Positions 18,711 to 26,659 of a stretch of 64,000 nt of DNA are shown piece by piece (the first letter of the stretch is position 1; every line of letters begins with the position of its first letter). The position numbers were made by a program, and so were the translations under genes. Under the pieces are notes generated by a model that was not told where the DNA came from, did no database searches, and worked only from the letters and a program-made list of their open reading frames with translations. Source of the stretch: Pseudoxanthomonas sp. Root65 (GTDB lineage Bacteria > Pseudomonadota > Gammaproteobacteria > Xanthomonadales > Xanthomonadaceae); assembly GCF_001427635.1 (NCBI RefSeq), contig NZ_LMHA01000002.1, positions 62,001 to 126,000 on the forward strand, read 5' to 3'.

Positions 18711-19118
18711 ATGAAGCGCTCCTTCCGCCATTTCCTCGATCGTCTCGGCGCCGTCGGCTCCCTGGTCTGCGCCGTGCACTGCGCGATCGTGCCGCTGTTG
18801 CTGGCGCTCGCGCCTTCGCTGGGTCTGTCGCTCTGGTTGGGCGAGAGCCTGGAGGAAGTCTTCGTGGTGTTCGTGACCATCCTCGGCGCCTTCAGTCTGG
18901 TCTGGGGATACCGCCGGCACCGCGTGTTCCGCGCGCTGGGCATGCTGCTGGTCGGGCTGGCGGCGTTGTGGGTGGGCGTGCTGTACCCGCCGTTGCACAC
19001 ATCGGTCGTACCCCACGCCATCGTGATGTCGGTCGGCGGCATGCTGGTGGGCCTGGCCCATCTGCTGAACCTGCGCCTGAACCACTGGCACGTCCACGAC
19101 GCCAGCTGCGCCCACTGA
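18711..19118 (+). CDS. MerC-domain membrane protein
   Basis: A 135-residue inner-membrane protein with four predicted helices. The N-terminal helix carries the pair in SLVCAVHCAIVPL, the metal-binding motif of MerC-like carriers, and the C-terminus is His-rich (LNHWHVHDASCAH). No mer operon is present. With a Zur box upstream and a zinc receptor divergently transcribed, a role in zinc or other divalent-metal handling is more likely than mercury resistance. The ATG is preceded by GGAAG; an in-frame TTG three codons upstream is less likely. Confidence 0.75.
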   Translation: MKRSFRHFLDRLGAVGSLVCAVHCAIVPLLLALAPSLGLSLWLGESLEEVFVVFVTILGAFSLVWGYRRHRVFRALGMLLVGLAALWVGVLYPPLHTSVVPHAIVMSVGGMLVGLAHLLNLRLNHWHVHDASCAH

Positions 19119-19251
19119 ACCGGCGCGGCAGGAGCCGGCAAGGCCCCGCTGTGATAGGCTTTGCGGCCTCGCGAGCAGCCCCCGGTACCCGGAGGTCACC
19201 GCGCAACCGCCCCGATCCGGGCGGATTATTCATTGAATCAGGAGAACAACG

Positions 19252-19428
19252 ATGGGCAAGGGTGATCGCAAGACGGCCAAGGGCAAGCGCTATTCGTCCA
19301 GCTACGGCAATGCGCGCAAGAGCACGGTCGCCAAGGCTGCCGTGGCCGCTACCGCCACCGCCAAGAAGGCCGTGGTGAAGGCGCCGGTCAAGAAGGCCGT
19401 GGCCAAGAAGGCCGTCGCCAAGGCGTAA
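19252..19428 (+). CDS. 30S ribosomal protein THX family, with histone-like tail
   Basis: A 58-residue, extremely basic protein. Its first 25 residues (GKGDRKTAKGKRYSSSYGNA) carry the THX signature of a small peptide bound in the head of the 30S subunit. The C-terminal half is an Ala/Lys/Val tail with repeated KKAV units, like the tails of bacterial histone-H1-like proteins. AGGAGA lies 7-12 bases before the ATG and a strong terminator follows, both fitting high expression. The tail is longer than in the Thermus protein. Confidence 0.75.
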   Translation: MGKGDRKTAKGKRYSSSYGNARKSTVAKAAVAATATAKKAVVKAPVKKAVAKKAVAKA

Positions 19429-19465
19429 GACAGCCGCGCCGGCCGGTCCGGCAGCGAATACGAAG

Positions 19466-19494
19466 CCCCGGCTCTGGCCGGGGTTTTCGTTTTT
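19466..19494 (+). terminator. Intrinsic terminator after the THX gene
   Basis: A 7-bp stem CCCCGGC / GCCGGGG with loop TCTG followed by TTTTCGTTTTT. It ends exactly where the convergent hutI stop codon begins. Confidence 0.88.
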
Positions 19495-20721
19495 CTAGGC
19501 CGTTGTGACCGCGCGCCCGCCCACGTGCACGGCCGACACCAAATCTCCGCCCAGCCAGTACGCCAGCTGGGCGGGCTGGGCGATCCGCCAACGCACGAAG
19601 TCCGCGCGCTGTCCCGCGACCAGGCGCCCGCGATCGGCAAAGCCGAGCGCCTGCGCCGCGTGCACGGTGGCGCCGCGCAGCGCTTCCTCCGGGGTCAGGC
19701 GGAAATGCGTGCAGGCCAGCGACATCGCCAGCCGCAGCGACTGCAACGGCGAGGTGCCGGGATTGCAGTCGGTGGCCACCGCCATCGGCACGCCGTGCGC
19801 GCGGAACGCGTTCAGCGGCGGCAGCGTCGTTTCGCGCAGCACATGGAATGCGCCCGGCAGCAGCACCGCCACGCTTCCGGCCTGCTTCATGGCGGCCACC
19901 CCGGTGTCCGAGGTGTACTCGACATGGTCGGCGGACAGGCCGCCGAAGCCGGCCACCAGCGCAGCGCCGCCGCCATCGCTCAGCTGGTCCGCGTGCAGCT
20001 TCACCGGCAACGCGAGCGAGCCGGCGGTCTCGAACACGCGCCGTGTCTGCGTAGCCGTGAAGCCGATGCGCTCGCAGAACGCGTCCACCGCGTCCACCAG
20101 GCCTTCCGCGTGCAGGATCGGCAGCCAGTCGCAGACGGCGGAAATGTAGTCGTCCGCGCGGCCGGCATACTCCGGCGGTAATGCGTGTGCACCGAGGAAC
20201 GTCGTGCGCACCGTGATGCCGAGGACGTCCCCGATCCTGCGCGCCACGCGCAGCATCTTGCGTTCGTTGTCCAGGTTCAGGCCGTAGCCGGACTTGATTT
20301 CCAGCGTAGTTACGCCGTCATCGCGCAGCGCGCGCGCGCGCGGCAGCGATTGCGCGAGCAGGTCGTCCTCGCTGGCGGCACGGGTGGCGCGCACCGTCGA
20401 CACGATGCCGCCGCCGGACCGTGCGATGTCTTCGTAACTGGCGCCCTGCAGGCGCTGTTCGAACTCACCGGCACGGTCGCCGCCGAACACTACATGCGTA
20501 TGGCAGTCGATCAGGCCCGGCGTGACCCATTCGCCCTGGGCGTCGACGACCTCGCTCGCCAGTGTTTCGGGCGGCGCCGGCAACGCATCGCGCGGACCGG
20601 CGAAGACCAGTACGCCGTCGCGCCAGCCGAGTGCGCCATCCTCGATGGCGCCATAGCCTGCATCGCCCGTCAGGGTGGCCAGGCGTGCATTCACCAGCAC
20701 GCCGTCCCAGCCGCGGTCCAT
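19495..20721 (-). CDS. hutI: Imidazolonepropionase
   Basis: Third step of histidine degradation: hydrolyses 4-imidazolone-5-propionate to N-formimino-L-glutamate. A 408-residue amidohydrolase. Metal ligands in [10 protein letters not shown], with [25 protein letters not shown]-like helix [28 protein letters not shown] and [10 protein letters not shown] all characteristic. The start [17 protein letters not shown] was chosen because the open frame upstream is the reading of another gene's Gly-rich tail. It diverges from hutF; together they would take imidazolonepropionate to formylglutamate. Confidence 0.95.
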   Translation of the reverse strand: MDRGWDGVLVNARLATLTGDAGYGAIEDGALGWRDGVLVFAGPRDALPAPPETLASEVVDAQGEWVTPGLIDCHTHVVFGGDRAGEFEQRLQGASYEDIARSGGGIVSTVRATRAASEDDLLAQSLPRARALRDDGVTTLEIKSGYGLNLDNERKMLRVARRIGDVLGITVRTTFLGAHALPPEYAGRADDYISAVCDWLPILHAEGLVDAVDAFCERIGFTATQTRRVFETAGSLALPVKLHADQLSDGGGAALVAGFGGLSADHVEYTSDTGVAAMKQAGSVAVLLPGAFHVLRETTLPPLNAFRAHGVPMAVATDCNPGTSPLQSLRLAMSLACTHFRLTPEEALRGATVHAAQALGFADRGRLVAGQRADFVRWRIAQPAQLAYWLGGDLVSAVHVGGRAVTTA

Positions 20722-20725
20722 CGGG

Positions 20726-20962
20726 TCAGTCGCCACCGCCGCCACCGCCGCCACCGCCTCCATCCCCGCAACCGCCGCTGTCCACACTGCAGCCCGCATC
20801 GCCGTGATGGCCGGCGCCTCCTTCGCCGCCGCCCGTTCCACCGTCCGCCGAGCGCGTCTTCTTCCCCTGCGCCCGCACGGCGATGGCCACGACCGCCAAC
20901 GAAACGGCGACAGCGAGCAGCGCAATCGCGATCGCGATGAAGGGCGTGCTGGAGATTTCCAT
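20726..20962 (-). CDS. Small membrane protein with Gly-rich Cys/His tail
   Basis: A 78-residue protein, unrecognised. One strongly hydrophobic helix (residues 7-29, [20 protein letters not shown]) is followed by a basic RAQGKK stretch. The tail of about 45 residues is rich in Gly, Asp, Cys and His ([17 protein letters not shown]) and ends in ten consecutive glycines and Asp. Topology by the positive-inside rule puts the tail in the cytosol. It ends 4 bases before hutI on the same strand, so the two are likely co-transcribed. Codon use is normal for the region. Confidence 0.6.
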   Translation of the reverse strand: MEISSTPFIAIAIALLAVAVSLAVVAIAVRAQGKKTRSADGGTGGGEGGAGHHGDAGCSVDSGGCGDGGGGGGGGGGD

Positions 20963-21028
20963 GGGCGTGTCTTGGCGAGGGCGACGCGGTAGCCTAACGC
21001 ACCCCTGTCGCCGGCCGTAAGCATCGCC

Positions 21029-22285
21029 ATGTCGAATCCCGATTCCACCGCAGGCCTGGCCACCGCTGTCGACGGCGGCTGGTCCGTACCGGGCGTCGCC
21101 AACCTGCATTCGCACGCCTTCCAGCGCGCCATGGCCGGCCTGGCGGAACGGCAGACGCATCCGGAAGACAGCTTCTGGACCTGGCGCGAAATCATGTACC
21201 GCTTCGCCGCGCGCATGGATCCGGACAGCACCTACGCCGTGGCGACGCAGCTTTACGCCGAGATGCTGGAGGCCGGTTACACCACGGTCTGCGAATTCCA
21301 TTACGTCCACCATCAGCCGGACGGCACGCCATACGCCGATCCGGCCGCCATGTCGAAGGCGTTGATCGCGGCCGCGCGCGACACCGGCATCCGCATGACG
21401 CTGTTGCCGGTGCTGTACATGACCGGCGGATTTGACGGGCGCGAACTGTCGGCGCGCCAGCAGCGCTTCGGCCACGGCGTCGAGGATTTCCTCCGTCTGT
21501 TCGAGGGCCTGCGTGCGTTGCAGGACGAATCGCTGCGCGTCGGCTGCGCGTTCCACAGCCTGCGCGCCGTGCCGGAAGCGGCGATGCGCGAGGTACTGGC
21601 GGCGCTGCCGTCCGATGCGCCTGTCCATATCCATATCGCCGAGCAGGTGGGCGAAGTGCAGGACTGCCTGGCGGTGCGCGACGCGCGGCCGGTCGAGTGG
21701 TTGCTGCGGGAATTCGCCGTCGACGCGCGCTGGACACTGGTGCACGCCACCCACCTGACGCGGGAAGAGACGCATGGCATCGCGTCCCGCGGTGCGACCG
21801 TGGCGATCTGCCCGACCACCGAAGCCAACCTCGGCGACGGTCTTTTCCCGTTGCGCGACCACCTGCAGGCCGGCGGGCGCTGGGGCATCGGGTCGGATTC
21901 GCACGTTTCGGTGTCGCCGGTGGAGGAACTGCGCTGGCTGGAATACGGGCAGCGCCTGGTCACGCGCCACCGCAACATCGCGGTGGCGGCGTCCTCGCCC
22001 AGCGTGGGCGACACGCTGCTGCGCGGCGTGCAGGACAGCGCAGCGGACGCCACCGGTTTCCGGCATGCGGCGGACGACAGCGTGCTGCTGGATGCGGATG
22101 CGCCTGCCCTGGCCGGGGCGATGCCGGAGGACCTGGTGGACCGCTGGCTGTTCGCCGGCAACCGGCCACTGGTCAAGCAGGTGCGCGTGGCGGGTCGCGA
22201 GGTCGTCGTCGACGGACGGCATGTACAGCGCGAGGCCATCGCGCGCCGCTATGGCGACACGCTCCGGCGCCTGCTGCGCGACTGA
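21029..22285 (+). CDS. hutF: Formimidoylglutamate deiminase, N-terminally short
   Basis: Converts N-formimino-L-glutamate to N-formylglutamate and ammonia, the five-step hut branch completed by HutG. A 418-residue amidohydrolase with zinc ligands in [37 protein letters not shown] and [19 protein letters not shown]. The usual N-terminal segment of about 50 residues, forming part of the small beta-sandwich, is absent. LHSHAFQR begins at residue 25, and an in-frame TAG about 40 bases upstream rules out a longer form. It may still fold with the C-terminal sandwich strands only. Confidence 0.9.
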   Translation: MSNPDSTAGLATAVDGGWSVPGVANLHSHAFQRAMAGLAERQTHPEDSFWTWREIMYRFAARMDPDSTYAVATQLYAEMLEAGYTTVCEFHYVHHQPDGTPYADPAAMSKALIAAARDTGIRMTLLPVLYMTGGFDGRELSARQQRFGHGVEDFLRLFEGLRALQDESLRVGCAFHSLRAVPEAAMREVLAALPSDAPVHIHIAEQVGEVQDCLAVRDARPVEWLLREFAVDARWTLVHATHLTREETHGIASRGATVAICPTTEANLGDGLFPLRDHLQAGGRWGIGSDSHVSVSPVEELRWLEYGQRLVTRHRNIAVAASSPSVGDTLLRGVQDSAADATGFRHAADDSVLLDADAPALAGAMPEDLVDRWLFAGNRPLVKQVRVAGREVVVDGRHVQREAIARRYGDTLRRLLRD

Positions 22286-22432
22286 GATCGGGCCGGGATG
22301 ATGCCGCCGCCGCAGGACGGATCATCGGCCGGATCGGGGGTTCCATCGCGGCCCGGGCGGGCTCCATCCGATGCCCGCCCGGTGCCTGGCGAAGCGGGGC
22401 AGCCTGCTCGCCATCCCACCCGGAGCACCCTC

Positions 22433-24064
22433 ATGCCCTACGCACACACGCTTGCCTTGGCGCTGGCGATCGCCAGCAGTTCCGCCCATGCGATGAGCGA
22501 CGCCGCGCTCGCCGACATCGTCGGCCAGCGCCTGCACGGCGACCGCACAGGCGCCTGCATGGCCGTGGCCGTGGTCGAGAACGGCGCGGTCGCCCGCACC
22601 TTCCAGTGCGCGGACGCGAGCGACGCCGCACGCATCGGCCCCGACAGTGCGTTCGAGATCGGCTCGGTCAGCAAGACCATGACCGCCGCGTTGCTGGCAG
22701 ACCTGATCGTGCAGGGCAAGGGCTCGCTCGACGATCCCCTGTCGGCCTGGTTGCCGCCGGGCACGACGCTGCCGGACTACCAGGGCAAGCCGATCCTGTT
22801 GCGCCACGTGGTCACGCACACCTCCGGCCTGCCTGCGTTGCCCTCGCGCATGGGCGCGGCGGACATGACCGATCCCTACGCGAAGCTCGACGAGGCCGCA
22901 CTGCTCGCCTCACTCGGGGACGTCACGCTCACCGCCGCACCGGGCACGACGTTCGAGTACTCCAACTTCGCCTCGATGGTTCTGTCGTATGCGGTCGCGC
23001 GCCGCGCCGCCACCGGCATGGAGACGCTGCTGAAGCAGCGCCTGTTCGCACCGCTCGGCATGCGCCATGCCTATGTCGATGACGCACCGGCAGGCGTGCG
23101 CGCCGCGGTGGGACACACCCCGAACAGGCAGCCGGCATCCGCCTGGCATTTCCAGGCCAACCTTGCGGGCGTGGGCGGCGTGCGCGCTACGCTCGACGAT
23201 ATGGTGCGCTACGTACAGGGCCAGCTCGGCGCGGAGAAGACCACCATTTCACCGGCCTTGCAGGCGTCGCAGCAGAAGATCTCCGACGCACCGCCGATGG
23301 CGATGAACTGGATGCTGATGCCGGTGGGCGATCGCACGGTGCACGTCCACGAAGGCGGCACGGGTGGCTTCTCGTCGTTCGTGTCGTTCGACAAGGAGAA
23401 GCGGCGTGGTGTGGTGATCCTGTCCGATACCACGTGGAATTCGATCGGCAGTCTCGGTTCGCTGGGCCTGCATCTGGTCGATGCCAGTTTTCCGCTTGGC
23501 CAGCCACGCCGCGAGACCACGCCGCAGGCTGGATTGCTCGATGACCTGGTGGGCGAGTACCGGCTCGCCAGCGGAATGAAAATGACGCTGCGCCGCCACG
23601 GCGATGCGCTGGAGATCCAGGCGACCGGGCAGGGTGCGCATGCGATGGGCCACGACAGCGCCGGCGATTTCTATCCGCGCGACTTCGATGCCGTGCTGCG
23701 GCCGCAGCGCAATGCGGCCGGCACATCCTTCGTGTGGATGCAGATGGGCGCGGCGTTGCCGGCCACCCGCATCGATGCCGCCGCCAGCAAGCCTGTGCTG
23801 GAGGTCGATGCCGCGACCTTGCGCGACTATGAGGGCGAATATCCGTTGCTGCCGGGCTTCGGCCTGACGGTGAAGGTGCAGGGCGATGCGCTCACGCTGC
23901 AGGGTACGGGGCAGCCGGCGCTACCGGTGCAGGCGGTGGCGCCTGACGTGTTCGTCATGGACGCAGTGGGCGCGGAGATCCGTTTCGAGCGCGACACCGC
24001 CGGCAAGGTGACCGCGCTGACGCTGGTGCAGGGCGGACAGACGTTGCGGGGCGAGCGCAAGTGA
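22433..24064 (+). CDS. Exported serine hydrolase (class C beta-lactamase/PBP4* fold)
   Basis: A 543-residue periplasmic protein with signal peptide (1-21, ending SAHA). The beta-lactamase-fold domain has nucleophile motif SxxK (SVSK in FEIGSVSKTMTAALL), YSN (FEYSNFASMVL) and HEGGTGGF in place of KTG. The C-terminal 150 residues are lipocalin-like repeats of the type following such domains (YEGEYPLLPGF). Family members are D-aminopeptidases, esterases and cell-wall carboxypeptidases, so activity is undetermined. Its stop overlaps the start of the histidine kinase gene downstream. Confidence 0.85.
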   Translation: MPYAHTLALALAIASSSAHAMSDAALADIVGQRLHGDRTGACMAVAVVENGAVARTFQCADASDAARIGPDSAFEIGSVSKTMTAALLADLIVQGKGSLDDPLSAWLPPGTTLPDYQGKPILLRHVVTHTSGLPALPSRMGAADMTDPYAKLDEAALLASLGDVTLTAAPGTTFEYSNFASMVLSYAVARRAATGMETLLKQRLFAPLGMRHAYVDDAPAGVRAAVGHTPNRQPASAWHFQANLAGVGGVRATLDDMVRYVQGQLGAEKTTISPALQASQQKISDAPPMAMNWMLMPVGDRTVHVHEGGTGGFSSFVSFDKEKRRGVVILSDTTWNSIGSLGSLGLHLVDASFPLGQPRRETTPQAGLLDDLVGEYRLASGMKMTLRRHGDALEIQATGQGAHAMGHDSAGDFYPRDFDAVLRPQRNAAGTSFVWMQMGAALPATRIDAAASKPVLEVDAATLRDYEGEYPLLPGFGLTVKVQGDALTLQGTGQPALPVQAVAPDVFVMDAVGAEIRFERDTAGKVTALTLVQGGQTLRGERK

Positions 24065-25284
24065 CGATGCCCCCGGACTACCGGCTGACGCAGCCCTTGC
24101 CCGCCGACGTGCTGGTGGGCGGCACCTCGGTGCTGAGCCGCTATCGCCGCTACCCGGTGTTCGGCCGGCGCTGGTTGATGGGGCGCAGCCTATTGTTCTG
24201 CACCATCATCGCCGTGGTCGCCGGCTTCATCGGTACGGGCACCGGCATCGCCGTGCACGACGCCGGCGTCGCAGTGAAAGTCGCGGCCACGCAGTTCGTC
24301 GCCTTCAGCCTGATGGCCACCCTGGGGCCGGCGCTGGCCACGGCCGTGCGCCATCGCGGCTGGCCCGTGTCGCGCGAACGCAAGGCGGTGGTGGTGGCCG
24401 TGCTGGCGGGCATGATTCTGAGCTTCTTCATCGACCGGATGGCATCGGCCTACATCCAGCAACTGGTGGCGCCGGGCCTGGCCACGATGGGGCTGAAGCC
24501 CACGATGCCCACGCCCGCTCCGTTGATTCAGGCGATCGGCCTGGCGCTGAATCTCGCGGGGCTGGTGGTCGTCTATGGCCTGTTCGGTGGCGGCCTGGCG
24601 CTGCGCGCCTATTTCAGCGAACGCCAGCGCTGGGACCATCACCAGCACGTGCTGGCGCTCGGCGCACTGGAAAGCCGTGTCCACGAAGCCGACCTCCGCC
24701 TGGGCGTGCTGCAGGCGCAGGTGGAGCCACACTTCCTGTTCAACACGCTGGCATCGGTGCGGGCGCTGGTGCGGCAGGACCCGGCGCAGGCGGAAGCCAC
24801 GCTGGACGCGCTGGTCGATTTCCTGCGCGCCACCATTCCCAAACTCCGCGATGACCGCGGTCTGCATGCCACGCTGGGCCAGCAGATGGACATCTGCGCG
24901 AGCTACCTGGCGTTGATGCAGGTACGGATGGGCGGACGGCTGGCGTACACGGTGCAGGCCGACGATGCAGTGCGGGCATTGTCCTTCCCGCCGTCGCTGC
25001 TGATCACGCTGGTGGAGAACGCCATCAAGCACGGCATCGAGCCGCGGCCCGGCCCCGGGCGCATCGACGTGGTGGCCACGCAGGACGACGAGCGCTTGCG
25101 TGTGCGCGTCAGCGACGACGGCGCCGGCCTGCACCCGGGCCTGAGTACCGGTGTCGGCCTGGCGAACGTCCGCGAACAGCTGGCGGCGCGTTATGGAACA
25201 CAGGCGACGTTCTCGCTGTCGGCACGCGCCGAGGGTCGTGGCGTTTGCGCCGAGATCCAGGTGCCGCTAGGGTCGCCGGCATGA
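24061..25284 (+). CDS. LytS/AlgZ-type sensor histidine kinase
   Basis: A 407-residue inner-membrane kinase of the His_kinase (PF06580) group. Four N-terminal transmembrane helices are followed by the phospho-accepting LQAQVEPHFLFNTLASVRALV and an ATPase domain with N-box ENAIKHGI and DDGAGL/GVGLANVREQL G-boxes. No periplasmic sensor domain is seen, so it may sense membrane state. GTG at 24061 overlaps the hydrolase stop; an ATG two codons later is possible. Its own stop overlaps the response regulator start. Confidence 0.9.
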   Translation: MTMPPDYRLTQPLPADVLVGGTSVLSRYRRYPVFGRRWLMGRSLLFCTIIAVVAGFIGTGTGIAVHDAGVAVKVAATQFVAFSLMATLGPALATAVRHRGWPVSRERKAVVVAVLAGMILSFFIDRMASAYIQQLVAPGLATMGLKPTMPTPAPLIQAIGLALNLAGLVVVYGLFGGGLALRAYFSERQRWDHHQHVLALGALESRVHEADLRLGVLQAQVEPHFLFNTLASVRALVRQDPAQAEATLDALVDFLRATIPKLRDDRGLHATLGQQMDICASYLALMQVRMGGRLAYTVQADDAVRALSFPPSLLITLVENAIKHGIEPRPGPGRIDVVATQDDERLRVRVSDDGAGLHPGLSTGVGLANVREQLAARYGTQATFSLSARAEGRGVCAEIQVPLGSPA

Positions 25285-26042
25285 ATCCGGTCACCGCGCT
25301 GATCGCCGAAGACGAAGCCCCGCAGCGGCGCGCGCTGCAACAGCAGTTGCGCGCCGCCTGGCCGGCGCTGGACGTGGTGGCGGTCTGCGAGGACGGCGTG
25401 TCCGCGCTGGAGGCCGTCGCCCGGCATCGGCCGCGGGTGGCCTTCCTCGACATCCGCATGCCCGGCGTCAGCGGGCTGGACGTGGCACGCCAGGTGGTCG
25501 CGCATGGCGGCCTGGTCGTGTTCACCACCGCCTACGAGGACTACGCGATCCGCGCCTTCGAGGAAGGTGCGGCCGACTACCTGCTCAAGCCGGTGCAGGA
25601 TGCGCGGCTGGAACAGGCGGTGGCGCGCGTGCAGGCGCGGCTCGCCGATGCGCGCACGCCGGACCTGCGTGCCCTGGTCGACGATCTGGAAGCGCGCCTT
25701 CGGCCGCAGGGCGACCGCCTGATCCGCTGGATCACCGCCAGTGTCGGCGACAGTGTGCGCATGCTCTCCATCGACGATGTGCTGTTCTTCCAGGCCCAGG
25801 ACAAGTACGTGCGCGTGGTGACCGCCGATGACGAAGCGATCATCCGCATGCCGTTGAAGGAATTGCTGGCCGGGCTGGATCCGGACGTGTTCTGGCAGGT
25901 GCACCGCGGCGTGCTGGTACGGGTGCGGGCGATCGACCGCGTGCGCAAGGACGAGCTCGGCCGCCACCAGCTCAGCGTCAAGGGCCGCAGCGACGTGCTG
26001 CCGGTCAGCGCTGCGTTCCAGCAGCGCTTCCGCGGCATGTAG
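25281..26042 (+). CDS. LytTR-family response regulator
   Basis: A 253-residue regulator. The receiver domain (1-120) has Asp in FLDIRMPGVSGLDV, acidic pocket EDEAPQRR, and Lys in YLLKPVQ. The C-terminal LytTR DNA-binding domain begins near 145 (LIRWITASVGDSVRMLSIDDVLFF) and includes WQVHRGVLVRVRAI. It is coupled to the kinase by an ATGA overlap. Its DNA targets are unknown; the serine hydrolase in the same unit is a natural candidate for autoregulation. Confidence 0.92.
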   Translation: MNPVTALIAEDEAPQRRALQQQLRAAWPALDVVAVCEDGVSALEAVARHRPRVAFLDIRMPGVSGLDVARQVVAHGGLVVFTTAYEDYAIRAFEEGAADYLLKPVQDARLEQAVARVQARLADARTPDLRALVDDLEARLRPQGDRLIRWITASVGDSVRMLSIDDVLFFQAQDKYVRVVTADDEAIIRMPLKELLAGLDPDVFWQVHRGVLVRVRAIDRVRKDELGRHQLSVKGRSDVLPVSAAFQQRFRGM

Positions 26043-26047
26043 CCGCG

Positions 26048-26545
26048 TCAACCGAACAGGTCGCGGGATGGCGGCAGCGCGCCTTCCAGCTGAAGCAGGA
26101 ACTGCTTGGTCGGCAATCCGCCGCCGAAGCCGGTCAGCGAGCCATCCGCGCCGATCACCCGGTGGCAGGGCAGCACGATCGGCAGCGGATTGCGCCCGTT
26201 CGCCGCGCCGACCGCGCGCATCGCGGTGGGCTTGCCGACGCGTTGCGCCAGTTGTGCGTAGCTGATCGTGTCGCCGTAGCCGATATCGGCCAGCGTCATC
26301 CACACGGAACGCTGGAAATCGGTGCCGCGCGGTGCCAGTGGCAGGTCGAACGTGCGGCGCTGCGCCGCGAAGTATTCGCGCAACTGGTGCGCGGCGAGAT
26401 CGATCAGCGCGTGGTCGCCCTCCCGCCACGCATCGCGCTTGGCGGGATGGCGGTTGCGCGGGAATTCGATCGCATGCAGGCCGGCGTCGGTCGCGGCGAT
26501 CGTGAGCGTGCCGACCGGGCTGTCGAGGTGGCGGTAGAGGATCAT
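26048..26545 (-). CDS. ogt: Methylated-DNA--protein-cysteine methyltransferase
   Basis: Suicide repair protein that transfers alkyl groups from O6-alkylguanine or O4-alkylthymine to its own cysteine. It is 165 residues with the active site PCHRVIG, the Asn-hinge segment AVGAANGRNP, and the recognition helix YAQLAQRVG. It is transcribed in the same direction as, and about 100 bases after, the Ada-AlkA gene, forming an alkylation-repair pair. Confidence 0.94.
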   Translation of the reverse strand: MILYRHLDSPVGTLTIAATDAGLHAIEFPRNRHPAKRDAWREGDHALIDLAAHQLREYFAAQRRTFDLPLAPRGTDFQRSVWMTLADIGYGDTISYAQLAQRVGKPTAMRAVGAANGRNPLPIVLPCHRVIGADGSLTGFGGGLPTKQFLLQLEGALPPSRDLFG

Positions 26546-26590
26546 GGGGTAAGGATAGGAGAAGGTGACCGGTGATTCGTGCGCGATGTG

Positions 26591-26659
26591 TCTTGTGGCA
26601 GCGACGTGAGTCGCGATGAAGCCTTACCGGTCGCCCATCGCGACTTACGTCGCTCCCAC
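26591..26659. repeat. Palindromic repeat (REP-like), copy 3
   Basis: An inverted repeat of about 25 bp per arm with two mismatches, the same family as copies at 11651 and 14577. Its right arm overlaps the last codons of the Ada-AlkA gene and provides the TAA stop on the minus strand, through the GTAA of the element core. Confidence 0.9.

Noticed and set aside
20726..20760. CCACCGCCG run as a microsatellite
   Set aside because: It encodes the ten-glycine tail with mixed GGC/GGT codons, so coding explains it.
20722..21231. N-terminal extension of hutI by 170 codons
   Set aside because: The extra part is the out-of-frame reading of the Gly-rich small gene and of hutF antisense; the family N-terminus begins at MDRGWDG.
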